Source of the DNA: Triplophysa rosa
Lineage: Eukaryota > Chordata > Actinopteri > Cypriniformes > Nemacheilidae
Assembly (NCBI RefSeq): GCF_024868665.1
Contig: NC_079904.1
Location: 21,246,270 to 21,310,269 of the forward strand
DNA: 64,000 bases
Reading direction: 5' to 3'
Below, one piece after another: positions 34,425 through 45,510 of this stretch. Positions within the stretch are counted from its first letter, which is position 1. Each line of letters starts with the position of its first letter. The notes below the pieces were generated by a model, which worked only from the letters and a program-made list of their open reading frames with translations, made no database searches and was not told where the DNA came from. A program made the translations under genes and the position numbers.

Positions 34425-35642
34425 TTAAAACGGCAAACGAGTAACTTTTGCTTACTGTTGCCCCACGTGGTTGTTTAGCGGAATTGTCTGTATGCAGTGT
34501 CGTAAAAACTGTCGCAAAGATTTATGTATCATTTCTCCGTAATTATAAACTGTAATGTCAACAAAGAACGGTAAGTAAGCCTAGTTGTTTTTGCTTGCAT
34601 AGTTGGTCTCGTGTATGTACAGAGCGTGCTAGCTACATGGAACATTTGTATTTACCCGAAACACAACGCATGGACTTGAATGTGTTTTGTAACCTATAGT
34701 ACTTTTCTTTTGTTATTATATCGGAAGTCACTAAACACAATCGCGACCAGGCATTGTGTTTTGTGTAATATATGTTATAACTACAGTCAACTCGGTATGA
34801 AAACAGCGCATAGCATGTACATATATATATATAACGACAACATTAGCCTAATCAAAGACTGAACTGTTCAACATTCACATGGTTTACTGGTCTGAACAAA
34901 CTAATCTGCTACTTTTTACCATAACACGTTTAGTGTGGTTGTTTAGTCTTTATTTACAAGCACTACACACATTCATGACGAGACACGACAACATGCTAAC
35001 TATCGACACCGGCAACCATATATTATCTCTCAGCTACCTTACGCTTATAAAGTGTAAGGTAGCTTACCGATGTAAGGTGTAAGTGTAAGGTAGCGAACCG
35101 GTGGTGCGCCAATGACACAGACTAATAACAAATACGTTCAAAAGTACAGGACAGTAACAAAAAATTTACAAATAACACTTACAAATCAAGGAGCCAAACC
35201 ACTAGGTCTGCATCCGTTTTGCAACCCGTTGCCTCTTGCTGCTCGCGCCACCAAGTGTAAGCCTGTCCGATATTGATTCGTGACTGGCCTCCTGTCCGAT
35301 CACTCTCTCGCTTTCTTTTCTTTGCTTCCTCCGACAAAACCCTCTTTGGTTTTTTGGCTGGCTCTGCCATGGTGATGTTTTGGATAGTTTCGTCTTACTG
35401 TTAGCTCTGCTGTTAGCCAACTTCTCCCAAGCTACGACTAAAACGTGACGTATGCCGTAAAGCAGGGGATAGGCGGGGCTTGTACCAGCCCGAACACCAA
35501 AGTTACAAGTGCAATTTCAGCCGATAGGAGGCTGCTTAGGTAGTAACGGCAGTAAAATTCGTCCAGTTAAAAGTTATCCTACCACTAAAATAATTTTAGA
35601 GACATTATTTTAAGGTCAAAAAGTTACTCGTTGCCGCTTTAA
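34425..35642. mobile_element. TTAA-flanked element (1,210 bp) with a coding exon remnant
   Basis: The element proper is 34429-35638. The left end AACGGCAAACGAGTAACTTT and the inverted right end AGCGGCAACGAGTAACTTTT match apart from one base indel and one substitution. Both are flanked by TTAA, as in Kolobok or piggyBac elements. It carries a minus-strand exon (35370-35170) but no catalytic domain, so it is a deletion derivative of an autonomous element or a MITE that captured an exon. Confidence 0.8.
35170..35370 (-). CDS. Transposon-borne N-terminal exon (basic, KRKRESDR motif)
   Basis: The minus-strand frame starts at ATG 35370 and reads MAEPAKKPKRVLSEEAKKRK, then RESDRTGGQSRINIGQAY and 'CKTDADLVVWLLD'. 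Directly after LLD comes a consensus 5' splice site (TTT|GTAAGT near 35171-35166), so the frame is better read as a first exon than as a 63-residue protein. I recall similar 'RKRESDR..INIG.AF..WR.L...G.KTDAE.A..LLD' starts on fish transposon-derived proteins, often of TTAA-type elements, but cannot check that. The downstream exons are missing in this copy. Confidence 0.55.
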
Positions 35643-36154
35643 CTCTAAAATGAACCTCTTAAACAGTTGCCAGTCATTTACCATCAGTTGATAAATTAAA
35701 TCCACTTTAACAGAAGTGACAAACCACACAGCAAATCGGTGCATAATTATTAAAGCAAGTGATGAACCAAAAAAAGGCAAAACCAACAAAAAACAAACAA
35801 ATAGTCTCTCCCCCTCTGTTAAGCCTCAATATCACATCAGATAATCACATGTGGCTATATACCCTGCAATAAACACTGATACAAACAAAAGAAAGAAAGA
35901 AAATAAATAAAACAAAAAAAACCACACAAACAACCGAAGCACAATAGGTAGATCACACCTCGATAATTGCGCCGCACAGGTGTGCTCAGTATCAGGACGC
36001 AGCTCCACGCCAGTGGGCGTATCTTCCCATTTAAAATATACACCATTCAGAAACAAATAATAATAATAAAAAAAATATATTAAAAACACTTAACCTGTGA
36101 CACTTAGATCGCACATGTGCATTTACAGTATTTTTTTGCTGTAATTACATTGTC

Positions 36155-36320
36155 CGGATAGTTCACCCCATAAATTATTCCCCCTTTAGTTGTTCCAAAC
36201 CTGTTCCAAATTTCTTTGTTTAGTTGAACACAAAGAAAGATATTTGGAAGAATGTTAGCAAGCAACAGTTCTGAGGCACCATTGACTACCATAGTAGAAA
36301 CAATTAACTAACCCTTTAAC
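36155..36320. mobile_element. 'gatagttcaccc' MITE fragment
   Basis: 'ccggatagttcacccc', 'agttgttccaaacctgttcc' and 'ttgaacacaaagaaagatat' identify the left half; the right end is short. Confidence 0.7.
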
Positions 36321-37220
36321 TGCACCTTACGGACCCCTGTAGGCCTGGAGAGGTATTGCGATTTGTCACAATGCGCATGCATCAAACGCCTGTGTATACC
36401 TACGAGTCAAATTAAGTAGTTTTTGCAAGGCTGTGCATTCGATTGTGCTTAGGCAAAAGAAACAAAACATACGTAGGGCCTTAGACTACAGGTTATTTTT
36501 ATTATTTTCTATAAAGTTTAAATTTTTTAAGTAATTGTTGGTACATTTTACCTGTATTTACCATACATTCAAATTAAAATGATGCTATATTAAAATGATA
36601 AATATTTGTATACATTATATACAAGCTCTAAGAACTAAGTTTCTAAGTTACTGATAATTTACAGTCAAGACAGATTTTAACATAAACTTGTTGACCTTAA
36701 GGTAAACGGTTAGAAAAAGTGAAGTGTATATAGATGGTTTCAGCGGCAAAAGAATTAACTTCCGGTAGACCTCCGCAAAGAATCAATAACGGTTGAGTAG
36801 TTTTAGTTTAATACAATTAATTTACAATAAAATAATAATTCATATTAATATAAATTCAATTTAAATTGTTATATTCTAACCAAACACAGACCGAAAGTTT
36901 ACTTCGGGCCAAGCGTGTCTGTCCAAAACTTGACATTATGTCTATAATGTCAAGTTTCAAACGATATTTATCTGGTACAAAAGCAGGAAGGCCAAAGAGG
37001 GTGACAGCATTAAATTTGAGCAAATAAATTAGTACAGTTTATTTAATAATAAAAGATTTGTTTAAAATTGCTGTTGCATTAATTGATGTGAAATTTGTTA
37101 AAATCCATGTAGCTTGAAGTTATTCTTTAAGATTCCTTATTTTGTAAGCAAGTTTTTTTTACACAGAGATTTTGAAGTTGTTGTTTAATTTTAAGTGCAC
37201 ACTGTTCACTCTTTTCACAG

Positions 37221-37424
37221 AGGCGTCTATCCTGAGCTACGACGGCAGTATGTATATGAAGGTGGTGATGCCCACTGTCACACATACAGAAGCTGAGGAC
37301 GTGTCTCTGCGCTTTATGTCCCAGCGTGCCTTTGGTCTGTTGATGGCAGCCACGTCACGTGAGTCCGCAGACACACTGCGTCTGGAGCTGGACAGCGGCC
37401 GCGTCAAACTGACCGTCAACTTAG
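37221..37424 (+). CDS. nrxn3: Neurexin-3 exon: first part of LNS4
   Basis: 204 nt. The split glutamate leads to [17 protein letters not shown], then '[20 protein letters not shown]' and '[20 protein letters not shown]', the first half of LNS4. Acceptor ttttcacAG, donor G|gtaccg, phase 1. The donor deviates from consensus at position +4 to +6, which fits use before an alternative microexon. Skipping the microexon would join [10 protein letters not shown]; inclusion gives VNL-DCGRINCNAS-KGPETL. Confidence 0.97.
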
Positions 37425-37789
37425 GTACCGTATACCGCAGTCTCTCTCTCTCTCTTGCATTCTCGTTTCTCGATCGTCCGTTTATCAAATATGCAAGTCA
37501 TCATCTCTCCAACACTTCAGTGTTATTTCTTGATCTGCATGTTTTGCTCCTGTTTTTTGTTCTTTTGCTTTGTTTGCGAGTGATGTGGACAGACTAGCTC
37601 TCATCACCATCTCTCGTAACCTCTGACCTCATGATCTACACGACACATCTGCGCCAGCCATTGTCATAGACATCCTCATGAAGTTACTGACACAGAAAGT
37701 GTTTTAAAAAACCAGCATGTTATTGCAGTTATTCAAAGAAACACTGATAAACATAGAAGTGTTCCACAATTAATAGCGATCAGAATAAA

Positions 37790-38075
37790 AGTTTGCGTTT
37801 ACATAATATATGTCTGTGCACTATGTATGTCAATTTTGTATTTAGATAGACACACACTTACATGTATAAAATGTTTTATTTTATTAAATAATTCAATTAA
37901 TATTAATATACAGTATACATGCAAATATTTCCTAAATATATACACGTATTAGTATGTGTATGTGTTTCTAAATACAACATAAATATGCACAATGCACAGA
38001 CATACAGTATATGACGTGAACACAAACTTTTATTCTGGATGTGATTAATTGTGATTAATCGTGGAACAGCCCTAG
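37790..38075. mobile_element. hAT-related palindromic repeat fragment
   Basis: 'agaataaaagtttgcgttta' at the left is answered inverted by 'aacacaaacttttattctgg' at the right, followed by 'gtgattaatcg' and 'acagccctag', the end of a hAT. Similar pieces lie at 55960-56020 and 58780-58816. Confidence 0.6.
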
Positions 38076-38098
38076 ACAAATAACACAACTGTTCATAT

Positions 38099-38369
38099 TA
38101 GGGCTGGGCAATGTTGGTAAACATTTATCATTTTAAGACTTTTAAGAATCTTCATTATTTAAAGTCAGTTTTATTTGTATATAAGGTTATATACATAATC
38201 ATTGTTAGCAAATCTGTAACTTCAGGCATTCGCTTTGTAAAAATGTGTCATATTTCTCAAAGACTTTTCTTAAGGTTAGAACCAAAATGGGAATGTGTGT
38301 TAAAATGAATGCAATATTTATTATATTCATTAATCATAAATAAATGGTTTCAAATATCACCCAGCCCTA
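38099..38369. mobile_element. Short hAT MITE (271 bp)
   Basis: TAGGGCTGGGCAAT at the left and ..ATCACCCAGCCCTA at the right form inverted ends. Flanking 8-mers do not match, so the target duplication has decayed. Confidence 0.75.
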
Positions 38370-39853
38370 ATCGCCTCTGGTCTTACGGTAAGATGGTTTT
38401 AACAATCAATTGTGTATATATTGTATAACAGTTTTTTAACGCTATCAGGAAAGTACCCATTTCCATCCCTCGCCCTTAACAGCATTTCTTGCGCCTTATT
38501 CAAAGATGGTACTCACCCCTTCAAAGGCCTTTAGCCTGCGGCCCTGTAAGCTAACAGCCCGAGACCAGAGCACCCAGTTTACCTGCAGCTGGTGACCACT
38601 GAACATGGTCAGGACACACACTACACACGCAACCTCATTTCATATGCAACATACACTGTACAACACATCACAAGGACTCACAATCTGAAATATTTTTCAA
38701 CATCATTATACATTTCAGTACTGTTGTTACTAAATCCCATTATTAAGTTGATTTCCAATGCCAATTTTAATTTTCTGTTCAAGCCATTTAGCATACACAT
38801 ACTTGTTTGGCACAAATATGCATATCCACCAGAACATTCAGTGTTCTTTGGACCAGTTTGATCTTGATGTCTGATATCTGTCTGTATTTTATGAAAAACA
38901 TGCTAGAAGTTTGTCGATGGGTTGACCGCTGTACGGTGCTGGTGCTTCTTGGACCGAGGCTGTTCGCTCCCACTTTTCTGTTGCGGTTGACGGCACATGA
39001 TGAAAATGGCCGTATGGATTCCAACCCGGAGTACAAACCTGTTATTACAAGAATCTGCAACCTGCTAAGAGATATTTGTCCAGTTGGCGTCTAGGCTAAT
39101 CGTTTGAATATATATATACAAAAAATAAAGAAGTTGCCAAAAAATAAATTAACAAAAAATAAAAATCGGGGTTGATGAATCCATTTGGCCTAGAGTTGGC
39201 GGCCATTTTAAAGGAATCATTATGTATATCAAATGGCAAAAATATCACCTTAAATTGCACAAAGCAAACATTTGATCAGCTACAAGAAAAGCTTTTGAAA
39301 ACGATTTGTTAACTTGAACAGTTTTTCTCATACAGCTTTTACAGTGGCTCCAAAAGTATTCATACACTTAAGTCACACTTTAAAATGTATGAATGCCTTT
39401 GTGTAGAACAAAATATCAAACTAAGTGATTTTAGAGACAAACAGCACAAAGAACACTTTTAAATTAAACATTTCGGAAAGTGTGTTCAAAGTTGAATAAC
39501 ACAAAATTTATTAGAAAATGTTATGCATTCTCTAAAAATCCCTGTGGAAAAGTTGCTTTAAAAAAGTAGTATCATTTGTTTGAAGATGCAACCTGGTTTG
39601 ATATTTTGCCTATAATGTAATTACGTTCACACATTTGTAAGTGTGTCCAAAACGTGTCTATAGTGCCCTAACACTTTCGGGGCCGCTGTAGATGTGACAA
39701 AGATATTGGCCTAAACTGTTTTTTGGAAGTAAGTTCAAAATGGCCGCCGCTCCATGTGCTCGTCCCCGGAAGGTGGAGTTTCTGTTGTTGGATGTCTGCA
39801 GCTGTAACCTTGAAGGACGCGATTTCATCTGTCACTTGTTCTCCCCCATCTAG

Positions 39854-39880
39854 ATTGTGGCAGGATAAACTGTAACGCCA
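39854..39880 (+). CDS. nrxn3: Neurexin-3 splice-site-3 microexon (27 nt)
   Basis: Between ..cccccatctAG and the perfect donor GTAAGT lie 27 bases that read, in phase 1, D-C-G-R-I-N-C-N-A-S across the joints (the first and last codons are completed by the neighbours). Human neurexins carry DCIRINCNSS at this place in LNS4, the known alternative splice site 3. The two cysteines and the N-x-S sequon are kept; the isoleucine at the third position is glycine here. Position (between LNS4 exons), phase and length all agree. Inclusion lengthens an LNS4 loop by nine residues without changing the frame. Confidence 0.93.
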
Positions 39881-40424
39881 GTAAGTGCTCAATCTGTTCT
39901 TCATACTTTATTCTTACCGTTCACATTGTTTCAGCTGAATGCTACAGTATAAGAAACAGAAATCTTAGGAAAGGAAATGATGTTGTGTAATTTCTCACAG
40001 GTGGGACATTTTTGAACAATTTTTGGAACAGTGCTTACACTTAAGTTTGTTGTTGCAAATGTAGTAAATCATATATGGGGACGATTTATTTTTGTCTACA
40101 AAACGAATGTGAGCATTTAGCTCAAAATTATTTTTAAGAAAATGAACATTTTTATTTTAAAGATTTGTCCAAACTTTTGACTGGTCGTGGATTCTGTTCC
40201 ATGTTTTATGTACTGTTAAAGTGTTAATGCTAAGGCATATTAAAAATGGTAATTTTGTGGTGCTTTTTTTACTGTAACTGCTCTTACTCATCTAAAGGCT
40301 TCCAGTTCCTGATCCCCTGACCTTACTTATTTCATCATGTTCTGATGCTTAATGGAATGATTATTAATTTAATAATTAAAGCAAAATTAAATTACATTGC
40401 ATTACAAATTTACATTAAAGCAAC

Positions 40425-40735
40425 AGTACACCCCAAATGAAGTTTTCAGCATTTATTTACTCATCCTTATGTTTTTACAAACTTGTTTGACTTCTCTCTT
40501 CTGAAGTTAACAAAGTGAATATTTTGAAGAATGAGCTGTTTTTATACAATCGAACTGTATCAAATTAAATGCATTTCACTTGTGCATCTTGTGTACCATA
40601 AATGTCCTTTTTGGAGCTTGCAAATGGGAAAAAGTAAGACATTCTTCAAAATATCATAGTTTGTGTTTGCAAGGCATAAGGTTGAGTAAATGATGAACTT
40701 TTGGGCTTTTTTGGGTGAACTAAGTTCAAAGACTT
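40425..40735. mobile_element. 'gatagttcaccc' MITE, diverged
   Basis: Left 'acagtacaccccaaatgaag', right 'gagtaaatgatgaacttttg' and 'ttgggtgaacta'. Confidence 0.6.
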
Positions 40736-41744
40736 GGTACCCCTTTCAATTGATTTAATAAGTACATTTTTTCCTTTGAATCAGTTGTTCACCTTGGAGT
40801 TGGGTGGTTTCAAAGAATCTTAATTGAAGAATTCAGTAAATGTCTTTTATTGAAGAATTTTTGAAATGTCTATGCAGTCATGTTTCTCTGGCTTGTTATT
40901 CGTAATATAAATATATTTATCTAAAAAACAATATGACCTGCAGCCAATCAGTCATCAGTCAGTTTCAAAGCAACAACATAAATCTTACTGTGCACGCACG
41001 CTTTTGTGGTCCAAACTTAATTCCGGTAAACACCCGAATAGAGTCAATTTCTCATATCAAGCAAAAACATATATATAATTAAGTAAATTACATTAGCTAG
41101 CAAGAAAAAGTATGTCTAGCCAGTATTATTTTGGGTTGCCAGTAGAAGAACCATTACTTGGCTAAACTTAAATGTGACAAAGTAACACGATCCGTTCAAC
41201 AAATTGTTTATTTTGAAAAATGTATATACAATAAAATTCAACAAGTTGTTTATTCAATACAATTATTATACAATAAAATATGACTATAAATGAATATAAA
41301 TATAAATTAAAGTTAAAAGACCAATCAAAAGACTCCCTGTCTATGGCCATAAGGGCTGTGTTTAGGTTTAAGTAAAAAATGTTAACATATACATTAAATG
41401 CCATTAGGTTTATTTAACATGTGAATTGCATTTACCTAATTTATTGTCCGATGGCAATAAAAAAGCACTAACACAACATTTAACGCACAGAGCAAACCCA
41501 TAACAATGAATCTCATTTATCAAGAAATGATGGAAAAAACATGACTTCATTAATGAAATTTAGATTGGACTTTTAACAGAAGTCATTTGCCATATGGTAG
41601 AATTTATTCATCAGTGCTCGGCAAAAATGAATGTGTATGAGTAGTATTTCTTTTACCTGTAATTAATTGTTACTTTGGATGTTATTTGCAATGTTTAGGT
41701 TTATCTCAGGCATGGTAGCAATGTATAGACATGATTGAGATGAG

Positions 41745-41890
41745 TGTAAAAATCACATAAAAAGCTGTAATTTTCAGACAGCTGAGGTGCCAGTTAAATA
41801 CCGTAAAATAACAGTTTTGGATGCGTAAAATTACATGTTTTCACATTTTTCTTCTAAATTTTACCACGTTTACCGTATTACACTGTAAAA
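41745..41890. repeat. Single unit of the 'actgtaaaa' MITE family
   Basis: 'gccagttaaataccgtaaaa' and 'taacagtttt..gtaaaattacatg' match units of the tandem element at 43986-44540, ending 'attacactgtaaaa'. Confidence 0.75.
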
Positions 41891-41897
41891 AAAATAC

Positions 41898-41936
41898 GGG
41901 AGTCGTGCCACTCGGCAGGGGAGTCGTGCCACTCGG
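41898..41936. repeat. Two copies of a 20-bp unit
   Basis: 'gggagtcgtgccactcggc' occurs at 41898 and again at 41918. Confidence 0.9.
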
Positions 41937-42860
41937 CGGCCATGTTTGCAACGCCTCTGGGCAGCTATTTATGTCTTAGCAAGTCCACAGTCCTATCTTA
42001 TTGAATGGGGGAAGGAAGATATTTCTAAAATCACAATTAAACCGCATATTTCCGATCAATAGTAAACATGACATAAACTGTATCATAACTTTGGTTTGCT
42101 AGGCTTAAATTGTGCTAAAAATCACCTTTTTGAGGTCGCCTCATGTACTGCGTCTGCGCCCAGGCTGGCAAGCGGCTCATGAGAACCCCGCCCCAGAGAA
42201 TCGCCAGTCTTTACTGATTGACGATTGGCTCATTTTATTGGAAGGCGGCCTTCGCTAGAGCGGCCATATTGAGCTTTGCATTCCTCGCCATTCACTGTAA
42301 GGGCAGTGCGCATCTTGTTAATATTAATATCTTTGGTAATGCTAGGGATAACATACTGTGCAATACATACTGTACTGTGTGCTTTTTAAAATAGTATGTG
42401 AAAGCATGCAGTATGCAATTATGCATTTTTCAAATATCGTCACATGACCACACCACATTGCATACAATGTGTGTATTTATTTATTACATTTCTTTTATAT
42501 TCCAGACAAATATGGTTATTCTGAACACTTTCTTAATTATGTTTGTTTAAGAAATATCACAGTATTTTGTCTTATTGTTTCTGATTAGTACTCTATAGAA
42601 CACTAGAAAAAAGTGCACTTGCTGTATGGGAAATAGCTTTACATGTAGTGTGCTCCAGTTCACGCATATAAGATAATTTGTTGGGAGTGCACAATATACA
42701 TATTGCAGAAATAATACGTTTAGTACAGTTGGATGGCGTACAACACATTGTTTTGCTTATGGTCTGGCCTTTTTCTGAGTAACAGCAGTAAAACTATGCA
42801 TTTTTTCAATCTATTATCAGTTTTTGATATCAAGCACACATGTTTGAAATTTGTATAAGG

Positions 42861-43060
42861 AATAGTTGACCCCAAAATGAAAGTTCTGTCATCATTTTCT
42901 CACCTATACAACAGAAGTGAATAGGTACTGCCATTGTTCAGTTACCAAGATTCTTCAGAATGTCTTCTTTTGTGTTCTGCAGAACAAAGAAGTTCATACA
43001 CGTTTGAAATGACAAGACTAAATGATGACAATTTTTTGTGTGTGTGAACTATCGCTTTAA
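42861..43060. mobile_element. 'gatagttcaccc' MITE, near full length
   Basis: Left 'aatagttgaccccaaaatga' and 'gttctgtcatcattttctca', right 'ttttgtgttctgcagaacaa' and 'gaactatcgctttaa'. It ends 100 bp before the next neurexin exon. Confidence 0.75.
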
Positions 43061-43160
43061 GAATGCTTGTTTTCAGATATTACAATATGATCTTGACATG
43101 ATTTATTAAAGCACTGAAAACAGAGATGTGTGTAAGCACTAACTGACATGTCATCTTTAG

Positions 43161-43280
43161 GTAAAGGCCCAGAGACACTGTACGCAGGCCTGAAGCTGAA
43201 TGACAACGAGTGGCACTCGGTTCGGGTGACGCGGCGTGGTAAAAACCTCAAACTCATGGTGGACGATGATGTGGCAGAAG
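43161..43280 (+). CDS. nrxn3: Neurexin-3 exon: middle of LNS4
   Basis: 120 nt. Reads (G)[19 protein letters not shown], then '[20 protein letters not shown]'. In LNS domains 'LNDNEWHxVRVxRRGKxL' forms the conserved core strands. Acceptor tcatctttAG, donor G|gtacga, phase 1. Start is set by the acceptor, 120 nt being the length expected for this exon in vertebrate neurexins as I recall it. Confidence 0.97.
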
Positions 43281-43365
43281 GTACGAGTGCTCTATAAAAC
43301 ATCAGCGGCTTGCGCCATAATATGTCCCTGTGAAATTATCGTGCATATCGCCTCCTCCTTCACAG
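43281..43365 (+). other. Very short intron (85 nt) in LNS4
   Basis: gtacga .. ctccttcacAG, phase 1. It is close to the minimum length for vertebrate splicing and the shortest intron in the window; the others are 0.4-13 kb. Confidence 0.95.
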
Positions 43366-43747
43366 GTCAGATGAATGGTGACCACACTCGTCTGGAGTTC
43401 AGTAACGTTGAGACCGGTATCCTGACCGAGCGGCGCTTTGCCTCTACGGCGCCATCCAACTTCATCGGTCACCTGCAGGGTCTAAAATTCAACGGCCTCC
43501 TCTACATCGACATGTGCAAGAATGGCGACATCGAGTTCTGCGAGCTCAACGCTCGCTTTGGCACGCGCTCCATCGTGGCCGACCCGGTCACCTTTAAGAC
43601 GAAAGGAAGCTACCTGGGTCTTGCTACGCTTCAGGCTTACAGTACCATGCACCTCTTCTTTCAGTTTAAAACCACCTCGGGAGATGGTTTTATACTGTTT
43701 AACAGTGGAGACGGGAATGATTTCATTGCCGTGGAGCTTGTCAAAGG
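43366..43747 (+). CDS. nrxn3: Neurexin-3 exon: end of LNS4, first part of LNS5
   Basis: 382 nt. '[19 protein letters not shown]' and '[20 protein letters not shown]' plus [11 protein letters not shown] close LNS4 with its disulfide. LNS5 begins at about '[18 protein letters not shown]' and continues to '[19 protein letters not shown]' and '[14 protein letters not shown]'. Acceptor ccttcacAG; donor GG|gtgagt, phase 2. 'FIAVELVKG' with isoleucine and alanine is as in neurexin-3 (neurexin-2 has valine-isoleucine there, by memory). Confidence 0.97.
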
Positions 43748-44706
43748 GTGAGTGAATAGCTAATGGAGTTTCCAGAGACTCCAGATTTTACCCAATGACC
43801 ATTCAGGTTAGTATTATTAGGATTGCTGCAGTAGAAACCACTGTCTGAGACCTCAAGAACATCATATACTGTCTCACATCTGTACTTGTAAGAGAGTAAA
43901 TGTTTGTTGTGGTTTGATGGAGATCCTGTTCAGCTGATTAAGACAAGAATCTAATGTTAGCTTAAAGTTAACTAAATCCAAATCCTACACTGTAAAATAT
44001 CCTGTAAAAAAACAGTAATTTTCTGGCATCTGGGATGCCAGTAAAACACTGTAAAATAACAGTTTTGTCACGTGAAATTACATGGAGTAATGCTTTTCGT
44101 GTAAATTTGCAATATTTTTTATTTAATTTGACATGTTTTTTTACCGTATTTCACTGTAAAAATCACATAAAAACTGCAATTTTCGGACTGCTGGGGCACC
44201 AGTTAAATACCGTAAAAAAACAGTTTTGTCACGTAAACTTACATGGATTTATGCTTTTCTTGTAAATTTGCAGTCCTTTTCTGTAATTTGTCTTTTTTTA
44301 CCATATTTCACTGTAAAAATCACATGAAAAAATACAATTTTCCGACAGCTGGGGCGCCAGTTAAATACCGTAAAATAACAGTTTTAATATGTAAAATGAC
44401 ATGTTTTCACGTTTTTTACTGTATTTCAAAAATCCGTGATCATCTGTAAAAAGTACAATTCTGTCCTATTAAAGTTTTTTACATCATACAGATAAAAATG
44501 ACAGTAACATTCTGTACAATTACAGTTTTTTTACAGTGTATAATCGAAGATAAATCCATTTGCTCTATAGAACAAGTGTCCACTCTCATGGTCATCTCAG
44601 TCTCATTGTGGACTAACTCAGCATGCTTGTGCTCTTGGGCTGAGTGTGCTTCAGTAAAGTGCAGTACTGAGCTCTGTGTTTGTGTGTGTATGTGTGTGTT
44701 TATCAG
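43748..44706 (+). other. Intron inside LNS5 (phase 2)
   Basis: gtgagt .. tgtgtttatcAG. More than half of it is the TA-flanked tandem-repeat element at 43986-44540. Confidence 0.95.
43986..44541. mobile_element. TA-flanked MITE with ~160-bp tandem units
   Basis: Left end 'tacactgtaaaat' and right end 'tttacagtgta' are inverted repeats. Inside, the phrase 'ccagt(ta)aaa.ac.gtaaaa' recurs at 44038, 44199 and 44357, a period of 158-161 bp, each followed by 'acagtttt' and a 'tttcactgtaaaaatcaca' link. No coding capacity. A solo relative is at 41745-41890. Confidence 0.8.
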
Positions 44707-44897
44707 GTATATCCACTATGTGTTTGACCTGGGAAACGGGCCGAGCCTTCTGAAGGGAAACAGCGACAGTCCACTCAATGACAACCAGTGGCACAATGTG
44801 GTGATCACACGGGACGCCAGCAACACACACACGCTCAAGGTGGACGCCAAGTCTGTCAGCCAGGTTGTCAATGGAGCAAAAAATCTAGACCTGAAAG
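44707..44897 (+). CDS. nrxn3: Neurexin-3 exon: middle of LNS5
   Basis: 191 nt. Reads (G)[19 protein letters not shown], '[20 protein letters not shown]' and '[12 protein letters not shown]'. The acceptor is tatcAG (44706); the donor G|gtcaga is weak, having C at +3, but no better GT keeps the frame to GDLFVAGL in the next exon. Phase 2 in, phase 1 out. Conserved asparagines and the WHNV core are intact. Confidence 0.96.
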
Positions 44898-45336
44898 GTC
44901 AGAGACACAGACTCACTTTACCTTTTTTGCTCACTGGAAAAAAGTGTGAAGGGTTAACGTGGTGTTAAATATAGGCTATATTATATATTATAATATATAT
45001 ATATATTATTATGATTATTAACATATGTCAAATATAAAATGTTAATTATTATTATTATTAATGAATCAATTTGAATTATAAAAAGTAATTAATAATAATA
45101 ATAATAATTATTATTATTATTATTATAAAAATAATAATAGTTGTTGTTGTTTTGGAAAACAATTTGGAAACGATTACTATTACCCTTACTCATACTCAAG
45201 TTTTTAAGCATGAATCTACTGTAACTAAGCATCTAGGTGCATGTTTACAATTACAGAAATTGCTAAAGGAAGAAATGCAGTTAATTTTGAATTAATTTAG
45301 GGTAAATATTATCATATTGTTCTGCTCTCTTTGCAG
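44898..45336 (+). other. Intron with AAT/TTA simple repeats
   Basis: AT-rich; (TTA)n and (AAT)n runs between 44975 and 45130. Ends ctctctttgcAG. Confidence 0.9.
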
Positions 45337-45510
45337 GCGATCTATTTGTGGCCGGTCTGGGGCCCAACATGTACCAAAACCTGCCGAAGTTGGTGGTATC
45401 TCGTGAGGGTTTCCAGGGCTGCTTGGCTTCCATGGATCTTAACGGTCGTTTGCCGGACCTCATAAACGACGCTCTGTTCCGCAGCGGACAAATTGAACGC
45501 GGTTGTGAAG
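45337..45510 (+). CDS. nrxn3: Neurexin-3 exon: end of LNS5
   Basis: 174 nt. Reads (G)[19 protein letters not shown], then '[20 protein letters not shown]' and '[10 protein letters not shown]' (last glycine or valine completed by the next exon). The pair of cysteines closes LNS5. Acceptor tttgcAG, donor G|gtattc, phase 1. Joined to the 27-nt microexon it gives CEVGFTKADLQG; joined directly to EGF3 it gives CEGPSTTC. Confidence 0.97.

Larger units (their letters stand above)
24087..37220 (+). other. Large intron between EGF2 and LNS4 exons
   Basis: 13.1 kb, gtgagt at the left and cttttcacAG at the right, phase 1. It is mosaic: simple repeats, a hAT in a TA tract, several 'gatagttcaccc' MITE copies, a perfect hairpin, an inverted MITE pair and a TTAA element with a coding exon. 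24100-25140, 25290-27700 and 32290-33060 show no recognised element; 32750-32960 is candidate non-coding regulatory DNA (see findings). Confidence 0.9.
37425..39853 (+). other. Intron before splice-site-3 microexon
   Basis: Contains an inverted hAT-related repeat (37790-38075) and a short hAT (38099-38369). The rest shows no recognised feature. Confidence 0.8.
39881..43160 (+). other. Intron after splice-site-3 microexon
   Basis: GTAAGT at the left, ..tcatctttAG at the right. Holds three MITE-like repeats (40425-40735, 41745-41890, 42861-43060) and a 20-bp duplicated motif at 41898-41936. The rest is unassigned. Confidence 0.85.

Noticed and set aside
39340..40200. Possible Tc1/MITE ends ('ccaaaagtattcatac' and 'tccaaacttttgactggt')
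   Set aside because: Only loosely reminiscent of Tc1 ends; no inverted partner or TA-bounded element could be defined.
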